Assembly (NCBI GenBank): GCA_964540165.1
Contig: CAZILU010000044.1
Coordinates: forward strand, 1-22,832
Origin: Mariniphaga sp964540165
GTDB taxonomy: Bacteria; Bacteroidota; Bacteroidia; Bacteroidales; Prolixibacteraceae
DNA length: 22,832 nucleotides
Direction of reading: 5' to 3'
The stretch's first letter is position 1; every line of letters begins with the position of its first letter. Position numbers and translations under genes: made by a program. The notes below the pieces were generated by a model. It worked only from the letters and a program-made list of their open reading frames with translations, was not told where the DNA came from and made no database searches. Below, one piece after another: positions 16,354 through 22,832 of the stretch.

Positions 16354-17097
16354 ATGAAAATGATGCGTACCGTACTTTTTTTTCCGATAGCCCTGATTCG
16401 TCTGATTTTAGTATTGGCAGTCACCCTAATAGTTGCTCTGTCTGGCCTGGTCTGGTATCTTCTGTTTGGGTTCAGCAGGAGCCTGCAACGCCGGTCTATG
16501 CAAATCTGGGGCCGGACGATATTAGCTATTTGTGGTATTTTGATCCAACGAAATGAAGTGCCTGACTGCAGCCGCTTTATTCTAATGCCAAACCACAGAA
16601 GCTACATCGACATTTTCATTTTTTCTGCCCTGACACCGGCCGCTTTTGTTGCTAAGGCTGAATTAAAAAACTGGCCAATGATGCGGAGCGGGGCTAAAAT
16701 TTCCAATCTGATTTTTGTTTCCCGTTCAGATTTACAAAGTTTGGTATCGACCATGAATAAGATCAAAAATACGGTTAAACAAAATATTCCTGTAATCATT
16801 TTTCCCGAGGGTACTACTTCTCAGGGCCCGTTGACCAGTGCATTTAAAAAAGGAAGTTTTAAGATCGCTGCTGAAACCGGCATTCCGGTTATTCCGGCAG
16901 CCATCCATTATAAAGACACTAAAGATGCCTGGATTGGTAACGACAACTTTCCCGGGCACTTTCTTAGACAGATGGGAAAACCGGTAACCCGCGTATCTCT
17001 TCGTTTCGGGAAGCCAATAATCAATACCGATTACCAACAACTGCTTTTCATCACGAAAGAGAGCATAGACGAAATGTTAAAACAAATTATCCCATAA
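16354..17097 (+). CDS. plsC: 1-acyl-sn-glycerol-3-phosphate acyltransferase family protein
   Basis: The 247-residue membrane-associated enzyme has a hydrophobic N-terminal helix (about residues 8-38), then the acyltransferase motifs. NHRSYID at residues 80-86 supplies the His81/Asp86 pair of the HX4D motif. FPEGTTSQG at 150-158 is the phosphate-binding motif. GIPVIPAAIHY near 175 is the fourth conserved block. Members transfer an acyl chain to lysophosphatidic acid in phospholipid synthesis. Some paralogues act on ornithine or glycine lipids instead, and this cannot be separated here. It stands alone and converges with the methyltransferase gene, only 4 nt between the stops. Confidence 0.88.
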   Translation: MKMMRTVLFFPIALIRLILVLAVTLIVALSGLVWYLLFGFSRSLQRRSMQIWGRTILAICGILIQRNEVPDCSRFILMPNHRSYIDIFIFSALTPAAFVAKAELKNWPMMRSGAKISNLIFVSRSDLQSLVSTMNKIKNTVKQNIPVIIFPEGTTSQGPLTSAFKKGSFKIAAETGIPVIPAAIHYKDTKDAWIGNDNFPGHFLRQMGKPVTRVSLRFGKPIINTDYQQLLFITKESIDEMLKQIIP

Positions 17098-17101
17098 ATA
17101 A

Positions 17102-17776
17102 TTACAGTTCTCTTCCTCTTTTTGTTGAAATTTTTTCCGCTAAATTTTTCTTGTAACTCAGTGAGAGTCCAGAGCGGCTCTCGTTAATATAAGTTGTCTG
17201 ATAATGATTTAACGACTCTACGTAATCCAAAAAAGTTCGTATTCCGGCAATTCGGAATGCGGTATTGTGTGCAACGAAGCATCCTCCCGTTTCCAGTTTT
17301 GGATCCATTGCCTTAAAATAGTTGATATACCAATGTTTATCGGCATCACAAAACACAAAATCATAGGTTCCGGTCAGATTGGGAACAAATTGATGAGCAT
17401 CGGCCAACCGCGCATCGATGTACTTATCGACACCGGCTTTTTTGAAATTAGCTTTGGCCTTAAGCCATCGCTCTTTATCGATCTCAATCGTAATTAACCG
17501 TCCTCCGGTTTTACTTAACGCCCAGGCGATCCAAATAGCCGAATGCCCGGTAGAAGTACCAATCTCAATGGCTCGGGTAAAGTTATTACTCAGAACCAGG
17601 TCATAAAGGATTCTGCCATCGGAAACCGGCACGTTCATATCCCTCCATTGATCAACGTTCTCCTTTAAAAAGCGCTGAACCTTCCGGTCAAGTGAGTTCT
17701 CGGCAGCAGGATACTGGGCCAAAATCCCATTTGCCATTAAAACCAAAAGAGTTACTATGCAAGTTTTAAGTTTCAT
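17102..17776 (-). CDS. class I SAM-dependent O-methyltransferase with N-terminal signal peptide
   Basis: The 224-residue protein has the catechol/caffeoyl-CoA O-methyltransferase fold. The SAM-binding motif EIGTSTGHS is at residues 71-79, an acidic ribose-binding IEID at 97-100, and the metal- and substrate-binding DADKHWYINYF at 144-154. Unusually, residues 1-20 form a textbook signal peptide (basic start, hydrophobic core, cleavage after GILA before QYPAA). The mature start matches where cytoplasmic relatives begin. An exported methyltransferase would lack an obvious SAM supply. Substrate unknown. The fold assignment is firm; location is inferred from the leader. Confidence 0.87.
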   Translation of the reverse strand: MKLKTCIVTLLVLMANGILAQYPAAENSLDRKVQRFLKENVDQWRDMNVPVSDGRILYDLVLSNNFTRAIEIGTSTGHSAIWIAWALSKTGGRLITIEIDKERWLKAKANFKKAGVDKYIDARLADAHQFVPNLTGTYDFVFCDADKHWYINYFKAMDPKLETGGCFVAHNTAFRIAGIRTFLDYVESLNHYQTTYINESRSGLSLSYKKNLAEKISTKRGREL

Positions 17777-17958
17777 CTCATTATAAATTCATTCATAGCG
17801 CCTTTAAAAATAAAAAAAAGGATGATAACTCCCCTGTTTTAAATTCTGTAAAAAGAAAAAAACGATAGTGATTTGGTCGCTTATATAAACGGACCTTGAA
17901 TTTTGCTAATCAGATGAAACGACCATGACGATTCTTCACTTTCAATTGCTTGAAAAAA

Positions 17959-19221
17959 TCAACTTCCTTCCGAAGGATTTTCTGACTCCGTTAGCCTCCG
18001 GGTTATATCATGATTGCGATCTTTATAGTCGAACAGCGCATTAAAAAATTTAGGGACGCTTTGTGAAGCCACTAAGTTAGGGGAGTTTGTCAGGTACACG
18101 ATGCCAACATTCTCCTCTTTGCACAGGGCTATTTCGGCTTTATATCCACTAACAAAACCACCATGATAGGCAATTCGGCGCCCCTTGTAATCGACAATTC
18201 GCCACCCCAGCCCATAGTATTTTGCATTCACCGTTTCCCATTCCCTGAAATAACCTCTGCTAAGCGGAGTAACTATCTGAGGAGCAAAAACTTCTCTGGC
18301 GGCTGATTCCTGAAGCACCGGATCATTTTCACGCAGTAATGCCATGATAAATTGAGCCATATCGGAGATGCTGGCATTAACTCCGGCGGCCGGTTTCACG
18401 GAATAGTAGCGATCGTTCAGAGGCAATACCTGATAAACACCGCCTCCTCCCCGATGTGGAAAAGCCTTATTCGGATTATCCCTGAAACGGATAAAGTCGG
18501 TTGATGCATTTTTCATCGCCAATGGATGAAAAATCTTCTGCTCTACCAATTCACTATAATTCATTGAGGTCTTTTCGGCAAAAATAGTATCAACAAGACC
18601 AAATAAAACATTCTGATAACCATATATTTGTCCGGGCATTGCAGTAATTGCTGCATTTTTAAATCTGCTAACAATTGATTTGTAAGGCATATGAGACTCA
18701 ACAAGATCATCGTATGCATGAGGAACCATTCCGGTCGTATGATTCAAAATATGCCTGATGGTTAACTGATGAGTAGCAGGGGCACTTTTCATTCTGAACC
18801 AGGGCAGTATCTCTTTAACTCTCTCATCCAGATCAATCAGATTCTCCTGGAGAAGTACGCCCGTTAATACTCCGGTTATGGTTTTTGACACTGAAGCCAA
18901 TCTGAAGATTGTTTCATCGTTGATGGGATCATCTTCTCCGCACTTTTTATTCCCGTAACATTTAAGCAAAGCAAGCTGATCTTTATAGATAATAGCCACT
19001 GCAGCCCCAACCGTTCCGGATGAATCGATCTCATTTGACAACCAGGACTCGTACCCCTGAAAAAGTCCCTGCATCTCAATTACCTTCTTCTCCGATTCAC
19101 TTAACGTGATTTCCACACGTTCTAAAAGGTGATCGGGCGAAGAGGTAATCCTCTGATTGGTTGCAGTAATCAACAATAAAAACAGAATAATCAGCAGGGA
19201 AAAAAATCGACTATTTTTCAT
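17959..19221 (-). CDS. serine beta-lactamase/penicillin-binding-like hydrolase (class C fold)
   Basis: From the ATG at 19221 the protein is 420 residues with an N-terminal hydrophobic leader (residues 6-20), so it is exported or membrane-tethered. The active-site Ser110-Val-Ser-Lys113 (ASVSKTITG) and Tyr202-Gln-Asn204 (YGYQN) are present. The third motif is HGG (RIAYHGGFVSGY) in place of KTG. This combination is typical of the broad beta-lactamase-related/EstB/D-aminopeptidase group rather than of true AmpC, so peptidase or esterase activity is as likely as antibiotic hydrolysis. A longer frame starts at 19287, but the inner ATG is preceded by GAGGTG and begins the leader cleanly. Upstream 19222-19422 shows no gene. 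Confidence 0.85.
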   Translation of the reverse strand: MKNSRFFSLLIILFLLLITATNQRITSSPDHLLERVEITLSESEKKVIEMQGLFQGYESWLSNEIDSSGTVGAAVAIIYKDQLALLKCYGNKKCGEDDPINDETIFRLASVSKTITGVLTGVLLQENLIDLDERVKEILPWFRMKSAPATHQLTIRHILNHTTGMVPHAYDDLVESHMPYKSIVSRFKNAAITAMPGQIYGYQNVLFGLVDTIFAEKTSMNYSELVEQKIFHPLAMKNASTDFIRFRDNPNKAFPHRGGGGVYQVLPLNDRYYSVKPAAGVNASISDMAQFIMALLRENDPVLQESAAREVFAPQIVTPLSRGYFREWETVNAKYYGLGWRIVDYKGRRIAYHGGFVSGYKAEIALCKEENVGIVYLTNSPNLVASQSVPKFFNALFDYKDRNHDITRRLTESENPSEGS

Positions 19222-19422
19222 GAACACCTCTATATTATTACTTTTTCGGATTTTCTTAAAATTTTCGAAAATAGAATTCTCATTCATAAAATCAGAATTT
19301 TTTGATCTTTTTTTTTCAAGAGAAGCCTGTTAATTATGGATGTCAATCAATACAACTATCTCAGACATCGTAAAATACATTTAAAAATAAAAGATAAAAA
19401 AATCAAAATTCAATGTTCGACT

Positions 19423-20136
19423 TTACTGGCCCATCTCACGGCCGGGAAGGCCTTTCCGGTGAAGAGCCCGGGCCCAATAGACAAACGGGGTGTCGGCAAC
19501 GGCTACGATCCATTTTAACAGATAGGTTGTGATTAATATTTCTACCAGCACCCGATTTTCAAAAACACCATAAAAAGCGATAAAAACAAAAACAATGCTA
19601 TCGATTAACTGTGACACTATGGTGCTCAAATTATTCCGTATCCACAATTGATTATCCTTATGAAAAACTTTTTTCCAATAATGAAAAGCCCAAACATCGT
19701 GCCTTTGTGAAAGAAAATAGGCTATCAGACTGGCCAGGGCAATTCGTGGCATCAATTCAAAAATGGTCCGCGTTGCCTCTTGAGCAATGACCGAAAAATC
19801 ATCGCCCTCAAGGGGATGAAACAGAAGGGCAATATTCATTAATAACGTCATGGCAATAAGACTAAAAAAGCCAATCCAAACAGCCATCTTTGCCTCCTTT
19901 TTACCATAATTTTCAGAAAGAATATCGGTCACCAAAAAAGAGGTAGCATACACGATATTACCCAACGTGGCGGCAAGACCGAAAAGCCTGACGGTTTGCA
20001 CAACCTGAATGTTAGCAACAATAGCCGACACAGGGATCCACATGATAAGACCCCATTTACCAAACAGACGGTACGCTAAAATAACTAAAAGAAAATTTGC
20101 CAGCAGCATCACCAGCCAAAGAATTTCATTACTCAT
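19423..20136 (-). CDS. yhhQ: queuosine precursor transporter, YhhQ/VUT family
   Basis: The 237-residue inner-membrane protein has about six transmembrane segments. It shows the family marks TSFLVTDILSENYGKKEA near residue 65, NNLSTIVSQLIDSIVF near 168, and DTPFVYWAR near the C terminus. E. coli YhhQ takes up the queuosine precursors preQ0 and preQ1 for tRNA wobble modification. The assignment is reinforced by a candidate preQ1-I riboswitch ending directly at the start codon. The gene is transcribed away from the sigma-factor remnant, from a shared promoter region. Confidence 0.93.
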   Translation of the reverse strand: MSNEILWLVMLLANFLLVILAYRLFGKWGLIMWIPVSAIVANIQVVQTVRLFGLAATLGNIVYATSFLVTDILSENYGKKEAKMAVWIGFFSLIAMTLLMNIALLFHPLEGDDFSVIAQEATRTIFELMPRIALASLIAYFLSQRHDVWAFHYWKKVFHKDNQLWIRNNLSTIVSQLIDSIVFVFIAFYGVFENRVLVEILITTYLLKWIVAVADTPFVYWARALHRKGLPGREMGQ

Positions 20137-20174
20137 TTTTTTAATTTTTTACCGCAGGGTGATGGAACCTGCGG
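20137..20174 (-). promoter_or_regulatory. candidate preQ1-I riboswitch in the yhhQ leader
   Basis: On the minus strand CCGCAGG (20174-20168) pairs perfectly with CCTGCGG (20158-20152) around the loop TTCCATCAC. An A-rich tail (TAAAAAATTAAAAAA) then runs straight into the ATG. This reproduces the preQ1-I layout: stem ending in GG, UUC, a short loop ending in CAC, CC, then an A-rich 3' tail that docks in the stem groove. The C before the 3' strand sits where the ligand-pairing C is in known aptamers. The 3-bp pseudoknot is not obvious; loop CAU could pair with the start codon AUG. The location before yhhQ strongly favours the assignment. Confidence 0.65.
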
Positions 20175-20264
20175 ATGGTTATTAATTCATTTCGGCAGCA
20201 AAATTAATGAATTATTTTATAAACTTACTTGCGTTGACAGAGGCGGGGTTGATTGCAGATTGCT

Positions 20265-20272
20265 CAAATATA
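20265..20272 (-). promoter_or_regulatory. promoter -7 element for yhhQ
   Basis: Minus strand reads TATATTTG, an exact TAnnTTTG match. It would give a leader of about 120 nt with the riboswitch at its 3' end. It is 2 bp from an opposing -7 element. Confidence 0.5.
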
Positions 20273-20274
20273 CC

Positions 20275-20282
20275 TAAATTTG
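20275..20282 (+). promoter_or_regulatory. promoter -7 element for the sigma-factor remnant
   Basis: TAAATTTG matches TAnnTTTG. TTG at 20249-20251 is a possible -33 element, with a 23-nt spacer. It lies 27 nt before the GTG at 20309. Confidence 0.5.
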
Positions 20283-20308
20283 AAAATTGAAAATAAATTC
20301 TGAAATTT

Positions 20309-20635
20309 GTGGAGGAACAATATCTGATTAAAGGTCTTAAAACCCGCAACCAAATTGTTTTTGACTTTATTTTCCATTACTACTATTCAGGGCTCTGCGC
20401 ATTTTGCGAAAAAATGGTAAACGATCAGGCAGCAGCAGAAGATATCGTACAAAATCTATTTGTCACTTTATGGCTGAAACATCAGCAGTTAGATATCAAA
20501 ACCTCATTAAAAAGCTACCTTTTTACTGCCGTCAGAAACCGCTCACATACGACATCAATTTCACCTACAATATGCATCCAAACCATCCGTACCCCTGTAA
20601 TGAGAACTTGTATTCACGATCGATTCACTATTTGA
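20309..20635 (+). pseudogene. truncated ECF (FecI-like) sigma factor, region 4 missing
   Basis: The first 75-80 residues match sigma region 2 of Bacteroidota ECF factors. These include FDFIFHYYYSGLCAFCEKMV, then DQAAAEDIVQNLFVTLW (core binding) and SLKSYLFTAVRNRS (-10 recognition). After NRS the sequence loses family character and stops at residue 108, against about 180-190 for an intact factor. No sigma region 4 helix-turn-helix is found in any plus frame before the next gene at 20762, and no FecR anti-sigma gene follows. In the neighbouring frame an open stretch (ending at 20643) continues past the breakpoint and may be the tail of another, fused gene. The likely history is an internal deletion. 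The start is GTG; no earlier in-frame start is convincing. Confidence 0.75.
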
Positions 20636-20668
20636 TTGGTTAATTTTAGATGAAATTAATTACTTTTG
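20636..20668 (+). promoter_or_regulatory. Bacteroidota-type promoter for the oxidoreductase/deacetylase operon
   Basis: TTG at 20636-20638 and TACTTTTG at 20661-20668 (exact TAnnTTTG) are separated by 22 nt, near the Bacteroidota spacing. This predicts a leader of roughly 85 nt before the start codon at 20762. Confidence 0.5.
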
Positions 20669-20761
20669 AATATGCAATAGATCGATGAATAGGTCTTGAT
20701 GGAATAAATAGCATTCAATGATCTAGTTCTTATAAAAACAATTAAATAAAATTTCAAATAA

Positions 20762-22138
20762 ATGAAGCGAAGATCATTTCTAAAAAAAACAACCGCCACC
20801 GTCTCAGGTGCCATATTGGCTCCCGTCATTGTTCCTTCCCACATTTTTGGTGCCACGGCGCCTAGTAACAAGATTCAAATCGGCCAGATCGGATGCGGCC
20901 GCATTGCACGAAGTCATGACATGGCTGACACACTTAAGCTGGATGATGCCCGTATTATTGCGGTATGCGATTTAGACAGTAACCGGATGAAAGATGGGAA
21001 AATAATGGTTGAGGAAGCTTACCGTAACAGAACCGGCAGCGATACCTATATGGATGTTAAAATGTATGAAGATTACCGTGAGATGCTTTTAAATCCTTCG
21101 ATTGATGCCGTGATGATCAGCACTCCCGACCATTGGCATACGCAACCTGCGATAGAAGCGGCTTTAAAAGGGAAAGACATATACATGCAGAAACCCAATG
21201 CTTTAACGATTACAGAGAGCCGGTTGCTCAGCGATATCATTCATAAGCAGGGAGTGATTATGCAGATCGGCACGCAGGTTCGGTCCACCAGTCCGCAGTT
21301 TCGCCGGGCTGCCGAACTGATCAGAAACGGCCGCATTGGAAAACTCCATACGGTAAAGCTCAGTTTCCCGGGTGATCCGGCAGGTCCCTCCTTTCCGGAG
21401 ATGCCGGTGCCTGCCGGTCTGAACTACGATATGTGGCTCGGATCAACGGCCGAGGTGCCCTATACCGAAGAGGGAGTCCACCCTCAAAAGGGATACGGAC
21501 GTCCCGGATGGCTTAGAAGAGAGCAATTTGGCGCCGGAATGATTACCGGATGGGGACAGCATCAATTCGACCTGGCCAACTGGGCTATGGATACAGAATA
21601 CACCGGTCCGCAATCGATAGAGGCAGTGGCTGTTTTTCCGAAAAGCGGACTTTGGGATGTTCATGGCGACTTCATGGTAAAAATGGAATATGAGAACGAT
21701 ATCACCGTGTATGCCAATTCAGAAAGCCCGGTAGTGATCCGATATGAAGGAACCGAAGGGTGGATTGAAGTATTCAGGGGAAATTACTCGATAACCGATA
21801 GCGATCCCGTCTCTCCCAATTCACTCAAGGTTCTCAATGCCAGCAATTCAGGCATACTAACCTCTGAAATTAAAAAGGATGAGATCCATCTGTACGAAAG
21901 CAACGAACACCATCAGAACTGGCTTGACTGTATCAAATCAAGAGAACAGCCGATCACACCGGTCGAGGTAGGTCACCGGGCCTGCTCCATCTGCCTGATC
22001 AGCCATATCGCCATGAAACTGGACCGGAAGCTCTATTGGGATCCCGTTGCGGAGCGATTCCAAAATGATGAAGAGGCTAATGCCATGTTATCCAGACCGC
22101 AACGATATCCTTACGGAACGGATTACATCCAATTCTGA
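20762..22138 (+). CDS. Tat-exported Gfo/Idh/MocA family oxidoreductase
   Basis: The 458-residue NAD(P)-dependent sugar oxidoreductase carries a twin-arginine signal (RRSFLK, residues 3-8; likely cleavage near IFGATA). The Rossmann fingerprint GQIGCGRIA is at 41-49, Asp70 ends the second strand, and TPDHWH lies at 121-126. The usual EKP is QKP here (143-145), keeping the key lysine. GWGQHQFD at 263-270 supplies the conserved His267 and Asp270. The Tat route suits a protein that carries folded, tightly bound cofactor to the periplasm. Some relatives oxidise glycosides at C3; the substrate here is not known. It is first in an operon with the NagA-like gene 78 nt downstream. Confidence 0.92.
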   Translation: MKRRSFLKKTTATVSGAILAPVIVPSHIFGATAPSNKIQIGQIGCGRIARSHDMADTLKLDDARIIAVCDLDSNRMKDGKIMVEEAYRNRTGSDTYMDVKMYEDYREMLLNPSIDAVMISTPDHWHTQPAIEAALKGKDIYMQKPNALTITESRLLSDIIHKQGVIMQIGTQVRSTSPQFRRAAELIRNGRIGKLHTVKLSFPGDPAGPSFPEMPVPAGLNYDMWLGSTAEVPYTEEGVHPQKGYGRPGWLRREQFGAGMITGWGQHQFDLANWAMDTEYTGPQSIEAVAVFPKSGLWDVHGDFMVKMEYENDITVYANSESPVVIRYEGTEGWIEVFRGNYSITDSDPVSPNSLKVLNASNSGILTSEIKKDEIHLYESNEHHQNWLDCIKSREQPITPVEVGHRACSICLISHIAMKLDRKLYWDPVAERFQNDEEANAMLSRPQRYPYGTDYIQF

Positions 22139-22216
22139 CCTCATCGCATAAAAGGCTATGGTAGTTAAAATATGCACAATCAATCCATTCAGATTATTAA
22201 AATAAAACGTATACCG

Positions 22217-22832
22217 ATGGTAAACAGATTTAAAAACCTGACGTTTCTGATACTTCTGTGGGGTTTCATTTTTGCATCAGGATCCATGTTATCCGGGCAG
22301 GAGGTTATCAAAGGATTGCTCTATTACGACCAGTCGCCGGTTGCCATAGAGATAGAAAATGGTATTATCAAACAGATATCCCGGATGGAATCCTGGCCTG
22401 ATGACGCTCCTAAGGTATATATAGCGCCCGGTTTTATTGATAATCAGGTCAATGGATTCGCAGATGTTACTTTTGCATTGGGAGGAGGGAGGCTCTCCAT
22501 GAAAAAAGTTCGGAAAGCCACCCAAACACTTTGGGAATATGGCGTAACGACCTATCTTCCCACGCTCACCACCAATAGCGACAGGCTATTTACCAGGCAT
22601 CTGTCTATTCTTAAAAAAGCCATTAAGCGAAATGGCCTGCATGGTTCAGTGGCAGGGATACACCTGGAGGGGCCTTATATTAATCCGGAAGACGGCTACC
22701 GGGGCGCCCATCCGCTGGAACACGTAAGACTCCCCGACTGGGATGAATTTATGAGATATCAGAGAGCTTCAGGAGGGAATATCATCCAGGTGACGGTCGC
22801 CCCCGAGATGGAAGGAGCGCTCGATTTCATCT
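22217..22832 (+). CDS. nagA: N-acetylglucosamine-6-phosphate deacetylase-like amidohydrolase with signal peptide (partial, runs off window)
   Basis: The 205 visible residues begin an amidohydrolase of the NagA family. PGFIDNQVNG is at 71-80, with the Gln/Asn pair that replaces the HxH motif in this family. GVTTYLPTLTT lies at 109-119, HLEGP at 149-153 with metal ligand Glu151, GAHP at 163-166, and TVAPE at 193-197. The C-terminal metal ligands lie beyond the window. Residues 7-27 form a hydrophobic leader ending near LSGQ, which cytoplasmic NagA lacks, so this copy is probably exported. An in-frame ATG at 22172 would add 15 residues before the leader and is less likely. Substrate may be an amino-sugar derivative rather than GlcNAc-6-phosphate. 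Confidence 0.85.
   Translation, partial: MVNRFKNLTFLILLWGFIFASGSMLSGQEVIKGLLYYDQSPVAIEIENGIIKQISRMESWPDDAPKVYIAPGFIDNQVNGFADVTFALGGGRLSMKKVRKATQTLWEYGVTTYLPTLTTNSDRLFTRHLSILKKAIKRNGLHGSVAGIHLEGPYINPEDGYRGAHPLEHVRLPDWDEFMRYQRASGGNIIQVTVAPEMEGALDFI

Noticed and set aside
16317..16556. 79-residue frame overlapping the start of plsC
   Set aside because: It overlaps the N-terminal membrane helix coding region of a clear acyltransferase in another frame and has no recognisable features.
17914..17930. Third, reversed copy of the intergenic repeat
   Set aside because: Only 16 of 17 nt match the CATGCTCGTTTCAT core and the rest does not align, so chance similarity cannot be excluded.
17959..19221. 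Antibiotic-resistance AmpC beta-lactamase
   Set aside because: The third active-site motif is HGG rather than KTG and the family is broad; a resistance role is not supported by sequence alone.
19336..19518. 60-residue frame between the beta-lactamase-like gene and yhhQ
   Set aside because: It is lysine-rich from A-tracts, overlaps the 3' end of yhhQ on the other strand, and lacks support as a gene.
20175..20215. Imperfect inverted repeat (TTAATTCATT and AATGAATTAT) upstream of the preQ1 candidate
   Set aside because: Pairing is all A/T with a 14-base loop and one mismatch; too weak to call an operator or structured RNA, although it lies in the yhhQ leader.

Overview
The window reads as a piece of a draft Bacteroidota genome, probably a marine or anaerobic Bacteroidales/Marinilabiliales-type organism. 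The support is: several promoters of the Bacteroidota TAnnTTTG type; A-rich rather than Shine-Dalgarno translation starts; a FecI-like ECF sigma fragment; Tat-exported sugar oxidoreductase and isomerase proteins; and a V-type ATPase operon in the order E-DUF2764-A-B-D-I-K known from Bacteroidota and spirochaetes. No CRISPR array, tRNA, rRNA or complete mobile element was found. A run of 10 N at 7632-7641 marks a scaffold gap.

Layout. 1-2200: an uncharacterised helical protein (+) converges on a Tat-exported xylose-isomerase-like TIM-barrel protein (-). The pair is flanked by two direct copies of a roughly 45-bp AT-rich repeat. 2200-2766 is an AT-rich non-coding leader. 2767-10384 is the V-ATPase operon, with tightly packed or overlapping genes, closed by one or two hairpins at 10414-10501. 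The rotor-stalk gene ntpD carries the N gap, bounded by an exact 9-bp duplication. 10560-11016 is a stand-alone GroES-like gene with its own promoter; it converges on a PLP aminotransferase across a shared palindrome.

12612-17776 holds ordinary cell-envelope and metabolic genes: a small membrane protein, a YqaB-like HAD phosphatase, an outer-membrane barrel plus lipoprotein pair, a PlsC-like acyltransferase, and a methyltransferase that carries a signal peptide. 17959-20174 holds a serine beta-lactamase-like protein and the queuosine-precursor transporter YhhQ. The yhhQ start codon is directly preceded by a candidate preQ1-I riboswitch. 20265-20643 has two back-to-back promoters and a decapitated ECF sigma gene. 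20762 to the end is a new operon: a Tat-exported Gfo/Idh/MocA oxidoreductase, then a NagA-like deacetylase with a signal peptide that runs off the window.

How the genes work together. The V-ATPase genes form one membrane motor; the ion ligands visible in subunit K resemble those of the sodium-pumping Enterococcus enzyme. The last two genes, and the TIM-barrel protein near the start, suggest sugar-derivative chemistry in the periplasm. The most informative signals are the preQ1 riboswitch candidate, the 9-bp duplication at the ntpD gap, the reduced V-ATPase subunit set, the truncated sigma factor, and the exported versions of normally cytoplasmic enzymes.
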